A stretch of 7,434 nt of DNA from positions 1 through 7,434 of the forward strand of contig CALKYL010000305.1 of assembly GCA_938003515.1 (NCBI GenBank), given 5' to 3'. The DNA comes from an uncultured bacterium. Its GTDB lineage: Bacteria > Planctomycetota > UBA1135 > UBA2386. Below are positions 5,851 to 7,434 of the stretch, piece by piece. Position 1 is the first letter of the stretch, and each line of letters begins with the position of its first letter. The notes beneath the pieces are model-generated. The model did no database searches. It was given only the letters and a program-made list of their open reading frames with translations, and had not been told where the DNA came from. The translations under genes were made by a program, and so were the position numbers.

Positions 5851-6645
5851 TCAGCGCTGCAGCGCCTGCAGCCAGCCGCGCACCTTGGCGTCGCTGCCGC
5901 CGCCGTCGACGTAGGCGCGGAACTGGGCCACCGCGTCCGCCGGCCGCTCGAGGCAGGCCATGTGGAGCACGCCGAGCGCGTAGCGGGCGGGCAGGTCGTC
6001 CGCGTCGAGAAGCGGAGCCGCCAGTGGGTCGATGGGGTTGAGTGTCACGCTGGCCGCCGAGGCCACCACGTTCAGCGGCAATTTCTTCGCCTGGCGCCGC
6101 CTGAGCCCGGCCAGGTGGGCGTCGCACACGGCGCGGTACTGGGCCAGCGAGAAAATCAGCGTGACGTTGACGTTGATCCCCTCGGCGATGAGCGTCTCGA
6201 TGGCGGGCAGGCCCTCGGGCGTGGCCGGGACCTTGATCATCACGTTGGGCCGGTCCACCCGCGCCCACAGGCGGCGCGCCTCGTCCACGGTTGCGAGCGT
6301 GTCGTGGGCCAGCCGGGGGGAGACCTCCAGGCTGACGAAGCCGTCGCCGCCGTCGGTGTCCGCGTAGACGGGCGCGAAGGCGTCGCAGGCGGCCTGGATG
6401 TCGGCCACCGCCAGCGCCTCGTACCAGTCTTTCGGAGAACCGTCCGGCAGGGCGCGCAGCGCCCCGTCGTAAAGGTCGCTCTCGGCGATGGCCTTGTTGA
6501 AGATGGCCGGGTTGGAGGTCACCCCGCGCAGGCCGTCCTCCCGAATCAGGCGGGCTAAATCGCCGCCCTGGATGAGGTCGCGGCGGATGTCGTCGAGCCA
6601 CACGCTCTGGCCGTGATCCTGAAGTTTTCTCAACGGGTTGGTCAT
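5851..6645 (-). pseudogene. tal: Transaldolase, C-terminal half replaced by an unrelated tail
   Basis: Transaldolase moves a dihydroxyacetone unit between sugar phosphates in the pentose phosphate pathway. Residues 1-185 are a clear match to the long bacterial type of about 360-370 residues: MTNPLRKLQDHGQSVWLDDI, LIREDGLRGVTSNPAIF (33-49), DGFVSLEVSP (101-110), RPNVMIKVPAT (132-142) with Schiff-base Lys138, then GINVNVTLIFSLAQY. From about 190 the match fades. VASAASV aligns to the VASVASF stretch, but the FFVSR(I/V)D phosphate-binding segment is missing and the last barrel strands are absent. Residues about 215-264 (LPARYALGVLHMA..ADAVAQFRAYVDGG) look more like a TPR-type tail. No frame downstream restores the missing part. 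The ATG at 6645 overlaps the tkt stop in ATGA and has an AGGAGG site. A/T-ending codons occur through about residue 213 and then stop. It is a broken gene, a fusion or an assembly chimera; activity is unlikely. Confidence 0.75.
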
Positions 6646-7434
6646 GCGGCGGCCTCCTTCGTGGCCGGCCGCAGGGCGCGCGCGGCGCGCACCACGGCCT
6701 CGGCGTTGATGCCCAGCTTGTCCATCACCAGCGCGCCCGGGGCCGAGGCGCCGAAGCGCTCGATCCCGATCGACGCGCCCCGCTCGCCCGTGAAGCGTTC
6801 CCAGCCCAGCGTGACCCCGGCCTCGATCGAAACGCGCGGCACGCCGGGGGGCAGCACGTCGTTGCGGTACGCTTTGGGCTGGGCCGCAAACAGCTCCCAG
6901 CTCGGCATCGAGACCACGCGCGCGGCCACGCCCTCCTCGGCCAGCGTGGCGCGCGCGGCCACGGCCCACTGGACCTCGGAGCCCGTGCCGATCAGCACGA
7001 CGTCGGGCGTTTCCGCTGAACTGGCCACCGCGTAGGCGCCGCGGGCCACGCCATCCAGCGCATCCAGGCCGTCACGCTCCAGGTGCGGCACGCCCTGGCG
7101 CGTCAGGCACAGCGCGCTGGGGCCGTCGTGGGTGAGCGCCACCTTCCAGGCGGCCGCGGTTTCGGCCGCGTCGGCCGGGCGCAACACGGTCAGGTTCGGG
7201 ATGGCGCGCAGGGCCATCACGTGCTCGACCGGCTGGTGGGTCGGACCGTCCTCGCCCACCCCGACCGAGTCGTGGGTGAAGACGTAAACCACTTTCAGGC
7301 CCATCAGCGCGGCCAGGCGAACGCTGGGGCGCATGTAGTCGGCGAAGACGAGGAACGTGCCGCCGTAGGGGATGAGCCGCCCGTAGCGCGCCATGCCGTT
7401 GAGCAGGCCGCCCATGGCGTGCTCGCGCACGCCG
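6642..7434 (-). CDS. tkt: Transketolase, C-terminal part (5' end beyond the window)
   Basis: Thiamine-diphosphate enzyme that moves two-carbon ketol units in the pentose phosphate pathway or Calvin cycle. Only the last 263 residues are here, with no stop before the right edge. The fragment opens with GVREHAMGG, where E4 is the catalytic glutamate that activates the cofactor (E. coli Glu411). Next come PYGGTFLVFADYMR (22-35) of the pyrimidine-binding domain and THDSVGVGEDGPTHQP (53-68), whose H54, D62 and H66 match the substrate-binding H461, D469 and H473 of E. coli. LTRQ supplies the phosphate-binding arginine (R112). The C-terminal domain ends normally with SIGIERFGASAPGALVMDKLGI. It overlaps tal by 4 nt (ATGA), the common tkt-tal order. 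Codon use is slightly looser than in pnp, with AAA lysines present. The retained part looks intact. Confidence 0.96.
   Translation of the reverse strand, partial: GVREHAMGGLLNGMARYGRLIPYGGTFLVFADYMRPSVRLAALMGLKVVYVFTHDSVGVGEDGPTHQPVEHVMALRAIPNLTVLRPADAAETAAAWKVALTHDGPSALCLTRQGVPHLERDGLDALDGVARGAYAVASSAETPDVVLIGTGSEVQWAVAARATLAEEGVAARVVSMPSWELFAAQPKAYRNDVLPPGVPRVSIEAGVTLGWERFTGERGASIGIERFGASAPGALVMDKLGINAEAVVRAARALRPATKEAAA
6653..6658 (-). promoter_or_regulatory. Ribosome-binding site of tal inside tkt
   Basis: The minus strand reads AGGAGG here, 7 nt before the ATG at 6645. It is a full Shine-Dalgarno match, fixes the tal start, and lies within the last codons of tkt, so tal translation is coupled to tkt. 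Confidence 0.8.

Noticed and set aside
5854..5865. GCGCTGCAGCGC palindrome as a recombination or attachment site
   Set aside because: It lies in the last codons of the broken tal frame, is short, and has no second copy or integrase nearby.
3044..5914. A 956-codon open frame on the + strand across lipoprotein, MerR and peptidase-like genes
   Set aside because: Arg/Pro-rich low-complexity translation with no family signature; three genes with clear signatures occupy the same DNA in other frames.
4909..6558. A 549-codon + strand frame spanning the peptidase-like gene and tal
   Set aside because: Ser/Thr/Arg-rich first half and antisense-type second half; no recognisable domain.
1..7434. CRISPR array, tRNA or rRNA genes, insertion sequences
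   Set aside because: No spaced direct repeats, no cloverleaf or rRNA motifs and no transposase or terminal inverted repeats were seen on reading either strand.

Overview
The window is a GC-rich bacterial stretch whose genes end almost every codon in G or C. It reads as ordinary chromosome, or a contig from a metagenome assembly. The organism cannot be fixed from sequence alone. A PNPase with a lysine-rich extension and a secreted DUF1570-like protein would suit a high-GC planctomycete or similar lineage, but this is a weak guess.

Layout, left to right. Positions 1-2939 (minus strand) carry the widely conserved rpsO-pnp pair: ribosomal protein S15, a 342-nt spacer packed with GC-rich hairpins, then polynucleotide phosphorylase, which runs off the left edge. 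Positions 3227-3862 (minus) encode a small lipoprotein of the DUF799/GNA1162 type. Positions 4074-4817 (plus) encode a MerR-family activator with a TipAS-like ligand domain. Just upstream is a MerR-type promoter: a perfect 7-3-7 dyad inside a 19-bp spacer, closely resembling the tipA promoter as I remember it. Its predicted transcription start falls on the start codon. Positions 4878-5804 (plus) encode a secreted zinc-metallopeptidase-like protein in which the HExxH motif reads HSVVH, so the general-base glutamate is missing. Positions 7434-5851 (minus) carry the C-terminal part of transketolase, overlapping by 4 nt a transaldolase that lacks its C-terminal half and ends in an unrelated tail.

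The pairs that clearly work together are rpsO-pnp (translation and RNA decay, probably with RNA-level control in the spacer) and tkt-tal (non-oxidative pentose phosphate pathway, translationally coupled). The MerR regulator most likely controls itself; no obvious target gene lies beside it.

I found no convincing new multi-gene system. The points most worth a second look are the broken transaldolase, which may mark an assembly junction or an ancient rearrangement near 6000-6090 and coincides with a change in codon use, the tipA-like promoter with an apparently leaderless start, and the protease-like protein without its catalytic glutamate.
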